From the NCBI GenBank assembly GCA_965153455.1, contig OZ234494.1, positions 20,274,001-20,338,000 of the forward strand: 64,000 nucleotides of DNA, written 5' to 3'. The position numbers and the translations under genes were made by a program. Positions 12,773 to 24,928 of this stretch are shown here, piece by piece; the stretch's first letter is position 1, and the number at the start of each line of letters is the position of its first letter. This stretch comes from Sphagnum compactum (taxonomy: Eukaryota; Bryophyta; Sphagnopsida; Sphagnales). The notes under the pieces were generated by a model. It worked only from the letters and a program-made list of their open reading frames with translations. It ran no database searches and was not told the DNA's origin.

Positions 12773-14393
12773 ATGGCGACCAAAGTGTGCAGCTTGCTCT
12801 TGCTACCTCTTCTTCTCCTGGAGCTCATACCTTGTGCGCAGGCATCTATAGCTGTGAGGCACCGATCATCTGTCATTTGGGTACTTTCTACTTCATCAAA
12901 ATTCAGAAATTTTTTTCCCCCCCAGACTCCCCTCTTTCCTTTGGAGTTTCTGTTTTCTTTTGCCACGACTGGCTGTGCCAGAGGTTTGCAAAATGGCCAC
13001 AGTTTCGGTCATGATTTCTTTCTCTAGGAATTTTTAATTATTTCAGATATGAAATGTTTTGTAGAATTGGGTGCTGTTGCTTTTGGAATGACTCTGAAAC
13101 TCTTGACCGGAGTGAATTCATCAATTGATTATACCTGTGTGTGTGCGTGTTTTTGAAGTCTGGGCCTTTTTTTTTGGGTGAAGTGTTCTGTTGTTTCTTG
13201 CATGACAAGATGATGATGAATTGCCAATTTCTCATGTGTAGATATGGCAGGAAAGAGCACTACGGCAAAAGATGCTATTATGTTATCAAGACATTGACAG
13301 GTATGTATGTGAAACCAAACCCCCATCTCCCTTGGATGCTCTACTGCAATGAGATAATGAAAAGGTTCTTTGTATGTGTTTCTCTTGCAAAGTTTGGCTA
13401 CGTGGAGAGGCTCAGGAGGAGGAGGAGGATTGACTGGTTTCTGTGTTTCGACAATTGAACTTTTCTTGTCATATGCCATTGATGATCAAGCATGATATAT
13501 TCGCTTGCTTTTTCTTCATTGAGAAGCTCTGAAGCACATTTGCGATTTTGGACCTGCATTTCCAATCTAGGGTTTTTCCAATTTAGGGATTTTTCCAATC
13601 TAGGGTCTTTCCAATCAAGGGTTTTTCTAAATTAGGGTTTTCCCCAATGATAATCATTTTCTATGTGAGGGGTGATGGCAGTGGGTTGTGGGGATCAGCT
13701 TGCAAAGCATCTGCGATCGAGAAGGAGAATTGTGCATTGCGTTGCCTCTCTCCAACTTGTTATGAATCTATCTATGGCGCAGATCCAGTGAGCCATCCCT
13801 GGCCTTGCTCTACTGTTACTCCAAATACCTTTTTCAAATTATACAAGTGCAAAATTACTACACTATCCTCAATCACTGGTTGTCCTCACTATGTGCTATA
13901 TGATCTTCTTACTCTCATGTCAGAGAGTCCTTGTTGTGAATCTTTCATCTACTATCTTGATGTTGCTAATGGTCAATACTGTGTTTCTCCTGCAGCTGGA
14001 AGAGGGAGAAGTTGACTTGCACAGAGGACGATATTACAAAATCTGCATTCGACAGTAACTTTTTTTGCTGGCAGGCCATTTGCAAATGCTTGTAGATCTC
14101 CCTCAGTTTTTCTATGTTAGAACTGAATTTCCATTTGTTTAGAAACCACACAACAGGAGACATTGTTAACAGTGTTCAGATTTGTGGAATTACATACTGG
14201 GAATCCCTTCTCATTGCTGGAGATTTGTTTATTGAAAAAATTGTGCAGAATTATTCCAAGCTTCATTTACCTTGTGTTGCTGCTTCCATTCATATATAAA
14301 TCATTTGTAGTATTTTAGATTTTGTATGGCTTTTTGTATGGGTGCAGGAAAGGCAGGGGTGAAAGAGTGTTTGAAGGAGTGGGCTATACATAA
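12773..14393 (+). CDS. Small secreted Cys-containing protein, DUF4787-like, five exons
   Basis: Exon 1 (12773-12880) encodes a signal peptide with a Leu-rich core ending near PCAQA. Exon 3 (13670-13787) encodes GDGSGLWGSACKASAI, then ENCALRC and SPTCYESIYGADP, with four Cys. Exon 4 is 13996-14054 (LEEGEVDLHRGRYY) and exon 5 is 14348-14393 (GERVFEGVGYT, stop TAA). The LWGS, SPTCYE and LEEGE pattern recalls the DUF4787 group of unknown function; that name is from memory. Exon 2 is uncertain. Canonical sites (13242-13300) keep frame and give 129 residues. Another model (13210-13304) also keeps frame, gives 141 residues, and reads YGRKEHYGKRCYYVIKTLTG, which looks more like a conserved protein. 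A secreted or lumenal role is inferred from the signal peptide only. Confidence 0.72.
13559..13646. repeat. Intronic 17-bp tandem array with TAGGG cores
   Basis: Five diverged units of the type TTTCCAATCTAGGGTTT lie in the intron just before exon 3 of the secreted-protein gene. The TTAGGG/TAGGG cores resemble telomere-type motifs but are spaced too far apart to be a telomere tract. Confidence 0.85.
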
Positions 14394-14960
14394 TAACAAA
14401 CCTGTTGGGAATTAGTGTGGATATAGTCCTCACAACTTGTACAAGTATAAGATTCAGCATACAAGGACCTTTAGTGATCTTCTTGCTTCTGCACAGGTGC
14501 ACCTCACGCAAGTGCTCAAGGCAAGAGTATTGAAAGTGAGGTTCTCATGTACAGCTTGCAGCATGGCACGAATCCAATCAATGATTGTGTACAATGTCGT
14601 CACCAATTTGACAAGTTTAGGTTTTAATTTGAAACTTGAACGGTTCTGAAAGTCAGTTCAGAAGGGATGTTTTGTCTCTTTTTTTTGCAGAAAGAGAAGC
14701 TGCACGACCCATTTGTTCAGGAACATTTAACTAGTTAGCTGTTGTAGAAGTACATTCAACTCTTTTTGTTGGAATTGCAAAATCTGTGAATTTTGGTGTT
14801 TTCTATGAGTAAGATTAAACTTGACAGAGGGATGGATTCAAGCTGAGGTGATGAGATGAGCTAAGAGGACAATCTAAACTAAGCCTTTGTATTCTCCGCC
14901 TTTGTATTCTCGGGTGCACTAAACTAAAACTAACCCTGTTGTGCAGTTATTTGAATTTTC
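14394..14960. other. 3' flank of the secreted-protein gene
   Basis: This is probably 3' untranslated sequence followed by intergenic DNA. Several short frames are open but none continues the conserved protein or shows a known motif. Confidence 0.5.
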
Positions 14961-15112
14961 AAAGAACCGCTGGTTTCAGTTTTTTAAAGCATGTCAGAAT
15001 CAGAGAACCGCAGGTGCGGGTTCTTTTGAAAAAACTGAGAATCAAAGAACCGTTGGTCCCGGTTCTGTCAAGAACTGGAAAGAACCGGTGGTTTTCATGA
15101 AAGAACTGGCAA
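14961..15112. repeat. AGAACC-family tandem repeat, unit about 41 bp, four copies
   Basis: AGAACCGCTGG, AGAACCGCAGG, AGAACCGTTGG and AGAACCGGTGG start at about 14963, 15004, 15046 and 15081. Two units also hold the complement GGTTCT, making dyads. The last unit continues into GGTTTTCATGAAA, which reappears near 37,872. A reverse-orientation relative lies at about 35,105-35,250. Confidence 0.85.
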
Positions 15113-15128
15113 TTGACTGGCAGCCGCA

Positions 15129-15287
15129 TACCCTTTTGGGATGGTGCCGGGCAGGGCAGCAGCAAAAACCATGTTTTGTAAAAGAGTGGGGAGTGTGTGT
15201 GTGTGTGTGCCTCTCTGCACTAACTCCCAACCCTTTTTGGGATAGTGCAGGGGCAGCAGCAAAAATTATGCCTTGTAAAAGAGGGGT
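15129..15287. repeat. About 60-bp direct duplication with a GT microsatellite between copies
   Basis: Two copies (about 15129-15192 and 15229-15287) share CCCTTTT, TGGGAT, GTGC, GGCAGCAGCAAAAA and TTGTAAAAGAG. A GTGTGTGTGTGTGTGTG run at about 15192-15208 separates them. They lie 350-500 bases upstream of the synthetase start codon. Confidence 0.85.
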
Positions 15288-15464
15288 TCTTGTGCCCGTG
15301 TTTTGATGGCAATGCAGAAGGTTGGAACCAAGCATGGTTTTTACTTCTGCCCTGTTAAAGATTTCTTTTACGTGTTTGCTTGCAATCGAGAGTTAAATCT
15401 AGACCGTCCAGTTTGACAGAACTTTTTATCCAATTCTTCTACACCAGATGCGAGGATGGATACC

Positions 15465-15524
15465 AAACCCTAACCCTAAAACGTCTTCACGCTCTTCCCC
15501 AATAGATTGTCGCAAACCCTAAAC
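15465..15524 (+). promoter_or_regulatory. Two telo-box motifs upstream of the synthetase gene
   Basis: AAACCCTAACCCTAAA starts at 15465 and AAACCCTAAACC at 15514, about 110-170 bases before the start codon. Telo boxes (AAACCCTA) are a known promoter element of plant translation-apparatus genes, often near the transcription start. Their place here fits a housekeeping translation gene; function is inferred. Confidence 0.65.
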
Positions 15525-15635
15525 CTCTTGGCAGCCCAAGACAGACTAATATGCCCCGCGCGAGAGAGACAGAGAGAGACACAGCAGCAGTGGGTGACTT
15601 GTTGCAATAGGAGGGGACTTGGGTTGTTGCAAAAC

Positions 15636-18600
15636 ATGGAAGAGATTTGTGAGGGGAAGGAGTATTCGTTTCCCCGGCAGGAGGAAAAGGTGCTGAAGTT
15701 ATGGGAAGAGTTGAACGCTTTCCATACCCAGCTGAAGCGCACGGAAGGCATGCCGGAGTATATCTTCTATGACGGACCTCCATTTGCAACAGGACTGCCG
15801 CACTATGGTCACATCCTGGCAGGTACTATCAAGGATATCGTGACTAGGTTCCAGTCTGCAACTGGGCATCATGTCACACGCCGGTTTGGTTGGGATTGTC
15901 ATGGGCTCCCTGTCGAGTTCGAGATCGATATGAAGCTGAACATAAAGACGAAGCAGGACGTCTTGAATCTCGGGATTGCCAATTACAATGATGAGTGTCG
16001 CAGCATTGTCATGCGTTACAGTAAGGAGTGGGAGAAGACCGTCACCCGCATGGGCAGGTGGATCGATTTTCAAAATGACTACAAGACTCTCGACCCTGAA
16101 TTCATGGAGTCTGTCTGGTGGGTTTTCAAGCAGCTTCATCTCAAGGGCCTTGTTTACAAAGGATTGAAGGTAATACTCTTGACACTCTATATAGGTTCAG
16201 GGTTTAAGGGGCATGCATGTGGTTTGCTGGAACTAGCCTTACCTTCAGTTCCCTCTGAAAGGAGAATGACTAGCCATGGTGAGAGAATTTAGATCAGCAT
16301 TGGGTTTGAGGGAGGAAGCTGAAGGAATTGTATTTTTCAAGAGAGCTCATGTGAGATTCCAGTCCATCTATATTATTCCAGAATTTCCTGCAAAGGCATG
16401 TTGGAGTACTTGAGTTACTTGGCACAATGAGGGGGGTGTGAGAATTCTCTTGGAACCATTTCTGGGGTTGATATTGGGATTGTGTATGTCAGGTGATGCC
16501 ATACAGTACTGGTTGCAAAACAGAGTTGTCCAATTTTGAAGCCGGTCTGAACTACAAGGTGTGTGTCTCCTTGGAAACTCTGCTAATTTTGTTTCTGCAT
16601 ATTCCAGTGGAGTGTGACATCTGCTACGTACTTTGGTTTTTCATGTGTCTGTTGTATCCTCCCATCACGAGATGAAAGTGCAATTAAGTTTTGGTTAAGG
16701 TGCCCCATACAGTTTCTTGATGCTCTCAAACCATGTACACAAAAATCCTGCAATTGTACTGTGAGAATTGCTTTTCCCTAGTATATGCCTGAGAATGCTA
16801 CTGAGAAATTGCCATGGTTTGGCAGTCAGAAATTGACTGGGCCAGCTGCAAACCAAGCATTTAGTGGAATATTGAAATCTGCTTTTGGGATTACATTATA
16901 GGCTGGAGTGCATGTGTATGACAGGATGTCTCAGATCCAGCAGTCATGGTTTCTTTCCCGTTACTTGATGAGGTCGATGGAGCTTCAATGGTGGCCTGGA
17001 CCACCACTCCCTGGACACTTCCAAGCAATTTATGTCTCTGTGTCAATGCAAATCTTACTTATGCAAAGGTTTGCATCACTTTCACACTTGTCCTCTATAT
17101 ACATGTAGGAGCATTATTTCTGTGTCTTCATATTGTGTGACATCCTCATTGAACTTATTTGGGTTTAGCACTATCCCAATTGTCGAATATTGATGGTATT
17201 TGTCTCACATATTACTCTGGAACCTTGTAGGCTCTTGGTAAGTAATCAACAATTGTTTTCTGTTTCATGGGGACATGATGTGTGCAGTAATCATGCATTC
17301 TTGGCACAGTTTCAATTCTATATCTCCTCAGGAGCAAGTAGGTTGGAGAGTTAAGGTTGCCTATTGCTGCATGCAGGTCAGGCAAAGAGCAACAGGCATG
17401 GTTTTGATTGTTGCTGAGTCTCGGTTGTCCCAACTTCCGGCCATCAAGACAAAGGTTGAGACAAGTACAAAGGTGAAGGGAGATATGGCTAACAGTGGTG
17501 CTCCCAAGGATAAGTCTGCTCCTAAGTATAAGGGTGCAGTGAAAAAGGGAGAGAATGACGAGTCACCTCCACCTGTTGATACTACCTCATATGAGGTCAT
17601 TGGACAGTACAAGGGTAGTGACTTAGTTGGGAAGAAGTGAGTTACAGTCAGTGACATGCTTAATGCTTTCTATACATCCATTCTGGTTGCCTTGCAATGC
17701 CTCCACTTCTCTTCTTCTGCCTCTGTAGATGTTTACGTGCTCAATCAACTTCTTTGTGGAAGGAGAGTGTTCACTTTGGGGATGTTGTGTTGCTGGGGGA
17801 ATGTGCAGGTACAAACCTTTGTTTGATTATTTTAGTGCTCTTTCAAATGTTGCATTTAAGGTCGTAGCAGATGATTATGTGACTGATGATAGCGGTACTG
17901 GGGTAGTGCATTGTGCCCCTGCATTTGGGGAGGATGATTACCGTGTGTGCTTGCTGAATAACATCATCCAGAAGGTACCTTCCTCCTCTGTGTTGGTTTA
18001 TCTAGTGTTCTTTGAGGTGCTAATATTGGTTGTTTCTGTCTGTGTTTCCTCCCTTGTTTTGAATTTTGTTTTTGAATTGAGTGTTTGCCCCACATATAGA
18101 TAAGAAGGAGCGAAATGTCTTACCTGTTTAAAGAGAGCAACCATATCTACTGATCATTCATTTCTTTTGGCATTGATCTATCCAATCATGGGCAATGTGG
18201 AGGTTGCAGTAGGGTGGTTTTTGAACTTGCACAGGCTCAGACTATTCAGTGGGGATATGCATGCAGGGTCCAAACCTACCGAATCCAGTGGATAGTGATG
18301 GTCACTTCACTGAGGAGGTAACTGATTTCAAAGGTCGCTATGTGAAGGAAGCGGACAAGGATATCATTTCCGCTATCAAGGTATACACTGTTGTGACTGA
18401 CCAGCGAAATGTTGGGAGGCCCTTGAAACACATGTCAGTACATGCCTTGTCTTTAGTTCATGGTTTCTAAAGGTGGAGCCCTTATGATGAGTTAAACTGA
18501 ACATAAACTGATGATGCAAACCACAATTTAGCCTCAACCTTCAGGTATGAATTCTTCTGTAAGGTGATGGGTTTGTGGAGTAATGTGTAGGCAATGGGCA

Positions 18601-21600
18601 GGCTGGTAAATTCAGGCAGCATTATGCATTCATATCCCTTTTGTTGGCGCTCAGATACACCTTTGCTCTACAAGGTGGTTCCCAGCTGGTAAATTTCTTC
18701 CCTGCTTGTCATGTGCTATGTTCAGGCTATGCGCCCTGTGCATGTCAGAAGTGACTGTTAAACATTTTGAGGATACCAGATGGGGAGGAGCTAAGAACTC
18801 AAAGTCTTCATGCCATGCCACTCAGGCAGGTGGTGGAGAGAATTAGACTGCTGGCCATATTCGATGTATTGACAGGTGGTTAGGCCCACTGCTCTCATAT
18901 ACAAAAGCTAGTCCTCATGCATTTTTTAGAAAGTTTGATCCTTGATGGTTAAGCTTGTTGGCATGGGCTGTTTATGAAGGTATGTGGCAGTTGAGCAGAT
19001 CAAGGATAAGCTGGTGAACAACAACAAGAAAACATATTGGGTTCCCGATTCTGTTAAGGTCTGCATTTGTGAATGCCAATCACATGATGCATAATTGTAT
19101 AGGTCTCTGATTTCTTGGAATGAATGCTTTTCTGAGCCTTCCTTGCAAAATTTTCTGGGTTTCAGGAGAAGCGATTCCATAACTGGTTGGAGAATGCTAG
19201 GGATTGGTCAGTTAGTCGCAGTCGTTTCTGGGGTACACCATTGCCAATTTGGATTAGTGATGATGGGGAGGAGATCATAGTAATTGGCTCCATTCAAGAG
19301 CTGGAGGAGCTCTCTGGGTTTAAGGTGTGTGCAATTCCTGTGTACAGACTTATGCAATTTGGTTGTCTTACAGAGTTGAATTCTCCATCCCACAGAGTAG
19401 TTAGTGAGAAGGTCCTGTTGAAACTAGAGAAGCATTGGAACTGCGTGGAGTTTCCTTCTGACAATGCTGATGACAGGCAACTGATCTACACCGTCAGCAC
19501 ATTGACCATGTCACCATTCCATCCAGGAGAGGGCCCAAGTTTGGAGTATTGAAACGAGTGGAAGATGTGAGTTTGTCTGTTCTGTGTTTGACTTCTTAGT
19601 TTCCTTTATATTGATTGATATCACTATTACAAACAGAAGGGAGGGAAGGATGGGAGTGACACTTGTGCCTGTGAATAATTTGACTGCAGGTGTTTGACTG
19701 CTGGTTTGAGAGTGGATCAATGCCATATGGCTACATTCACTATCCTTTTGAGAATCGAGAGCTGTTTGAGCGGAACTTTCCTGGTCATTTTGTTGCAGAG
19801 GGCCTTGATCAGACTCGTGGATGGTACACATCTCTTTGTGTGTTTATTTTTACCTGTTGAAGGCTTTGGCTGCAATTCCTGTGATGAACTAGCTAACATG
19901 GAGGCAAAATAGGGGATCATTTTCATGCACTGAGATGAAGGGTGTGGGTATAATTGGCAGGTTCTACACACTGATGGTGCTGGCAACAGCATTGTTTGAT
20001 AAGCCAGCATTTCAAAATCTCATCTGCAATGGCCTTGTGTTGGCTGAGGATGGGAAGAAGATGAGCAAACGGCTGAAAAACTATCCTCCTCCCACAGATA
20101 TTATTGATGAATATGGGGCTGTAAGTGATTACTTTTTGGATCTCATCTGCAGATCACTGTCATCAATTTCATAAGTCAGGTTCATTCTTCTGGGAAGCCA
20201 TCAAGAATCGGATTGAATCTGCTTCATTTTTTATGGATGCAGGATGCTTTAAGGTTGTATCTCATCAATTCTCCCGTGGTGAAGGGAGAGCCATTGAGGT
20301 TCAAGAAAGAAGGTGTCTTTGCGGTGGTATGTATCTGGAATCTCTACACATCCAATCTGTGACAATGTATATATTGAAAGGCTGAACAATTATTTCTGTT
20401 GCCCAGTATGGATTCCCTTTGTTATCAAACATCCCTTCTGTTGTCTAACTGGAAAAGGGAGTGGCAGGAATTATATAAATAGTGTCTTCTCGATGAGACA
20501 GTAACGAGAAGACTTGGGTTTGGGGATGACAGGTAAGAGATGTGTTCCTGCCATGGTACAATGCATACAGGTTTTTGGTCCAAAATGTCCTTCGACTTGA
20601 AGTAGAAGGGCTTGCACCTTTCAGGCCAATGGACTTCAGCACTCTGCAGAAGTCTACTAATGCATTGGATCGATGGATCAACTCAGCAAGCCAGAGCCTT
20701 GTATTTTTTGTCCGTCAAGAGATGGAAGCCTATAGACTCTACACGGTTAGTATTATTGAGTGTAAAAATCAAATCATTCCTTATCCTTGGTGGTGGCTAT
20801 CTCCTTTCTTGCCCAGGTTACTGTTTGATCTGGCTGACCAGTGAAAGATTGGGTACAGGTGGTTCCTTTCCTGCTTAAGTTTATCGACAATTTGACGAAT
20901 GTGTATGTGCGATTCAACCGTAAACGTTTGAAGGGGCGGACTGGGGAAGATGATAGCCGTATTGCTTTGTCCACACTCTATTATGTAAGCCAGCATTTCA
21001 GATGATTCTTGTGGCTTTATCAGATGTTAGGTCATATACAGGGTCCCATCATGCCTTTTCTTCTTTGGTAACATATACTGATAGTTAAACAACAGGTAAT
21101 GGGTACCGTTGCAATTGATGATGTGTCTCTTATCTGTTGTGCGTATGCTTTGATCACCCTATCATGACAGACATGAGTGGTGCAGCTGCAAAGATTGTTG
21201 TGATTTATTGTTGTAGTTGGATTGTAGTTGAATCTTGACCATGGGAAATGGGCTGGGAGCAGGTACTGTTGACAACATGCAAGGCAATGGCACCTTTTAC
21301 TCCCTTCTTTACCGAAAACATGTACCAGAACTTGCGACGTGCAATGCCTAATTCTGATGAGAGTGTGCACTACTGCTCCTTTCCAGATATTGAGGGCCAG
21401 GTCACTTTTCTGAATCCTTAGGGTTTCCTGCTCCCTTTGATTTGCAGAGGCAATATAAACATATTAGCTGAATCAGATGTGCTTGTGGAAGAAGAAATGT
21501 TCCTAATATTATGTGTGTATATCTACCACTCCCTTTGTGTTTGCAGAGTTCAAAAGAGGAAGATTGTTGTTGGGTTAAACAGTTGCATTGAGAGTAGAAG

Positions 21601-24600
21601 CATAATCTTGTTATTTGAGAGTGCGTTCTGGTTGGGTTCTCAAGTATTATATGGCAAAGGCACATCCCTGATAATGAATGAAAGTTTTTTTGCTGGGTCT
21701 GGTACAGACGGATAGCCGAATGGAGCAAAGTGTCTCACGCATGATGACAGTGATTGATCTTGCCCGTAACATTCGGGAGCGTCACAATAAACCGCTCAAG
21801 TCTCCCTTGAGGTTGGCTGGCTGGCTTTAATGTGGTGGTTACCGATGCGGCTTGTCAGGAATTGTTAGTTGCTCATAGGCATCTCCAGAGTTTGAGCTGG
21901 CTTGACAATTGGATGATGGGATGCAGGGAGATGGTGGTGGTACATCCTGATGTGAACTTCCTTGATGATATCACTGGTCAACTTGGCGAGGTACCTTCCT
22001 TTAGTAAGCTATATGCTCTACTAAGCTATCTGTGTTCGGTTGTTACTGAGCTGATGTTATTGACATTCTTGGCACCTTTACTAAGTTTGTTGACCTCTGT
22101 GTTTACTTAGATGCACAGCTTTTGGCACCCTATCCAACATACTTGCATGTGTGCAAATGACTGGTGGTAGTAGTTTATTATAAGGGAGTGGTTGGTGTTA
22201 TTCACTGAGAGAGGTTTCCTCTGGTTTGATACAATACAGTATGTGCGTGAGGAGCTCAATGTGCGAGGTATAGTGCCATGCAGTGACCCTCTGAAGTATG
22301 CATCTTTACGTGCAGAGCCTGATTACAGGTGCCATTCAATCTTCCACTATTTCCCTCCTTTACTTTGCAGTTCATGATTATGGTGATGATCTGACACTTG
22401 TGAGTGACACACACAAGGTTATGACAACAGTCATTCATGTTGTGTTTCTTGTCATTTGGTGAGGACTGACACAACATGTGTTTGGTTACCTTACATGATT
22501 TTGTGGAGTAACTTCTGCAATCACATTTGATATGTAGGCATAAACTTTTAGTCCTCTGGCATATTTGCTTAATAGTCTTGAAGGTTGAATCTTGATGTGG
22601 GGTTTGATGAGTGTGGCCTTGGGATGTGGGGTTGCAGCTCTCTGGGGAAGAGATTGGGCAAGGCTATGGGGCTGGTAGCGAAGGAGGTGAAGAGCATGAC
22701 ACAAAGTCAGATTATGCATTTTGAGAGGGTTGGGAAGGCCAAGTTTGCTGGTCATGAGCTTGAATTGCAAGACATCAAGGTATGAATGGCTTTTTTTCCC
22801 CATGTTATGTCTACTCCTTGTGCTATTATTCTGTTTTATCAAGGTTTGGGAGAGTTTAAAGCCTCATGAACAGTCTGATGGGTGTGTTCTTGATTGTAAC
22901 TCCTCACTGCAATTTTGGAGATGTGCACATTTCACTAGAGTTGGGAATCATATTGCAAGCTTGCTGTTGACAGTGAGGTTTGTTGACCTTGCTGTGTTTG
23001 ACAGATTCTGAGATGTAACTGATGTGATGGTTGTCAGGTGATAAGAGAATTCAAGGCACCGGATGGTGTCAATAAAGAGGACATCGATGCTTCTGGGGAT
23101 GGTAGTGTCCCTTTTATTCACTGCTATCACCTTTAGCAATGGATTACCCCTTGTGTTAAAGTCTGGTTACTTATATTATTGTTTTGGTTCATCATATCAG
23201 GGGATGTGTTGGTGGTGCTTGATCTGCGACCAGATGAGAGTCTACTGGAAGCTGGCTTTGCTCGTGAAGTAAGACTTTGTTGAAATATACTGTTCCAATG
23301 GTTACTATTGCATAGTGCAATGTCTTGGAAAGTTCAGGACCTAAAACATAACTGCAGTTATTGTTTGTCTGAAATTTCCATAATTGTATTATTAGGTCAT
23401 CTTTCATTCTTTTCAGTTTGATTGTAACTTGAGAAGTTCTCAACAGTGGAGAAGATATTTGCTTTGTTCTCAAGTCTTACAGCAAGACCTGCGGCTGACA
23501 TATTTTTGTGTATCACATCAGATTGTGAACAGAGTCCAAAAGCTTCGAAAGAAAGCAGGGCTAGAGCCCACGGACACTGTGGAGGTCTATTATGATGTCC
23601 TGGATGGTGTTGTTGGGAGTGATTCTTCAGTCCTGCACCAGGTGTTTACAGGGCAGGTACAATCTTATGTTCACTGATGTGTCTTTGAAGAGGCATGTAT
23701 ATTCACTGAACTTGATTAGGGTATCCTTCAGGAAGACGACTTCTGTTCATGGTTCAGACAGGCACTGTAATTTGTGTGCAAGGTATGGTGATCCAAGAAA
23801 GGATTCTACTGCAGAGGACAGTGGAAGGAGAATGGATTGGATTCTTTGCCACATATATTTTTTTAGTGCTGTAGGTTGATATAAGTACAAAAGAGCTCAA
23901 GTGAGGAATTGGGGTTTGGACTTGGACAGGCAAGCTATATGGCTGAGGCAGTGGGCGGACCAGTTCTGCAACAACAGCACCTCCCAGCACATGCGGTCAG
24001 CATCAATTGGGATCTCCCCCCATCCCCCAAATTGTGCTAACATTGACTCTCATGGATCAGACATCATGTAGCAACCTTGTTTTGATATGCCGTTGGCAAG
24101 AATTTAAGGATTGTGAAAGAGACATGTAGGGTAAGGGAGGAGGGTCTGATGAGAACAGGGTGCATGGGATGATGGTGCAGGTGGTCCTGGCAGCAGAGCT
24201 GTACAAAGGGGTGGCAGGGGGTTCTTTCAAAATCACACTAGCAAGGCCTGCTTTGTCCTTCGCTCAGGACCTGCTCCATGAAATTTGCTCAGGTGTGGTA
24301 TTTGTATGTGCTACTCTTATTTTCTTTCATCACTCCTATGCAACAAAATGCATTTGTTATGGGCTGTGGAAAATCCTCAATATATGAGGGGTCTGTGTTC
24401 AAAAGCTTCCCATGTTGACATATGGTGGTTTTGACTGTCAGGCAATCCAGCACATGCTGAGAACTTAAGAGTTGTGCTGCTGTCTCGAGACCCCACAAAC
24501 CTTAGATCGGAGCTCTCCTCCAACAAGAAGGTTTGTTGTAGGATCTTTTGGTCTGTTGTTCTGCAAGCAATTTGTAAAGTGTTCTAGATGTTTGTATGTC

Positions 24601-24928
24601 ATCAGTATCCCATGCTTCAATGGTACCTCCTTCTGACACCTAATTCTTGGAGTACCAACTTGCATCATCACTAGGCCTGAAATTGCCAACATTTTTACTT
24701 AACACAAAATTTGTTTTCCTAAAAACTATTGGGGTGAATTGCAAACTTTATATGTACAGATTGCAGGAAACCAATGGACGTTGCACCAATGGAACTTTCT
24801 AACTAATTGCACAAATGTGGCAGGTGAAGGTGGTGATAGATGGCCAGGGTGAGTACGAATTGGAGGCAGGCAAACATTTCCACTTTTCTGTGGGAGACCA
24901 CTTATTACAAGCTTCTTGCAGAAATTAA
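15636..24928 (+). CDS. Cytosolic isoleucyl-tRNA synthetase, complete, 27 exons
   Basis: Class I synthetase that charges tRNA-Ile in the cytosol. Exons: 15636-16169, 16493-16558, 16925-17068, 17377-17636, 17809-17974, 18267-18380, 18591-18688, 18980-19058, 19166-19324, 19477-19566, 19690-19823, 19961-20120, 20243-20326, 20533-20745, 20859-20984, 21263-21400, 21708-21811, 21927-21990, 22240-22328, 22638-22779, 23038-23101, 23201-23268, 23522-23656, 23930-23995, 24181-24292, 24442-24530, 24824-24928. The joined frame is open and gives 1200 residues, near the plant cytosolic length. HYGH (56-59) and KMSKR (648-652) are the ATP-binding signatures. [11 protein letters not shown] (225-235) and [16 protein letters not shown] (364-379) mark the CP1 editing domain. 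A Lys-rich low-complexity insert lies at about 272-322. No organelle transit peptide is seen. An in-frame upstream extension exists but homology starts at [13 protein letters not shown]. Confidence 0.97.

Noticed and set aside
13559-13646. Interstitial telomere
   Set aside because: TAGGG cores are 17 bp apart with unrelated sequence between them, so it is a minisatellite rather than a telomere repeat tract.
15192-15208. GT run as regulatory element
   Set aside because: A plain microsatellite between duplicated blocks; nothing shows a function.
15507-15635. Upstream extension of the synthetase start
   Set aside because: The frame is open, but similarity to plant isoleucyl-tRNA synthetases begins at the Met at 15636, and the extension lies at the expected 5' leader next to the telo boxes.
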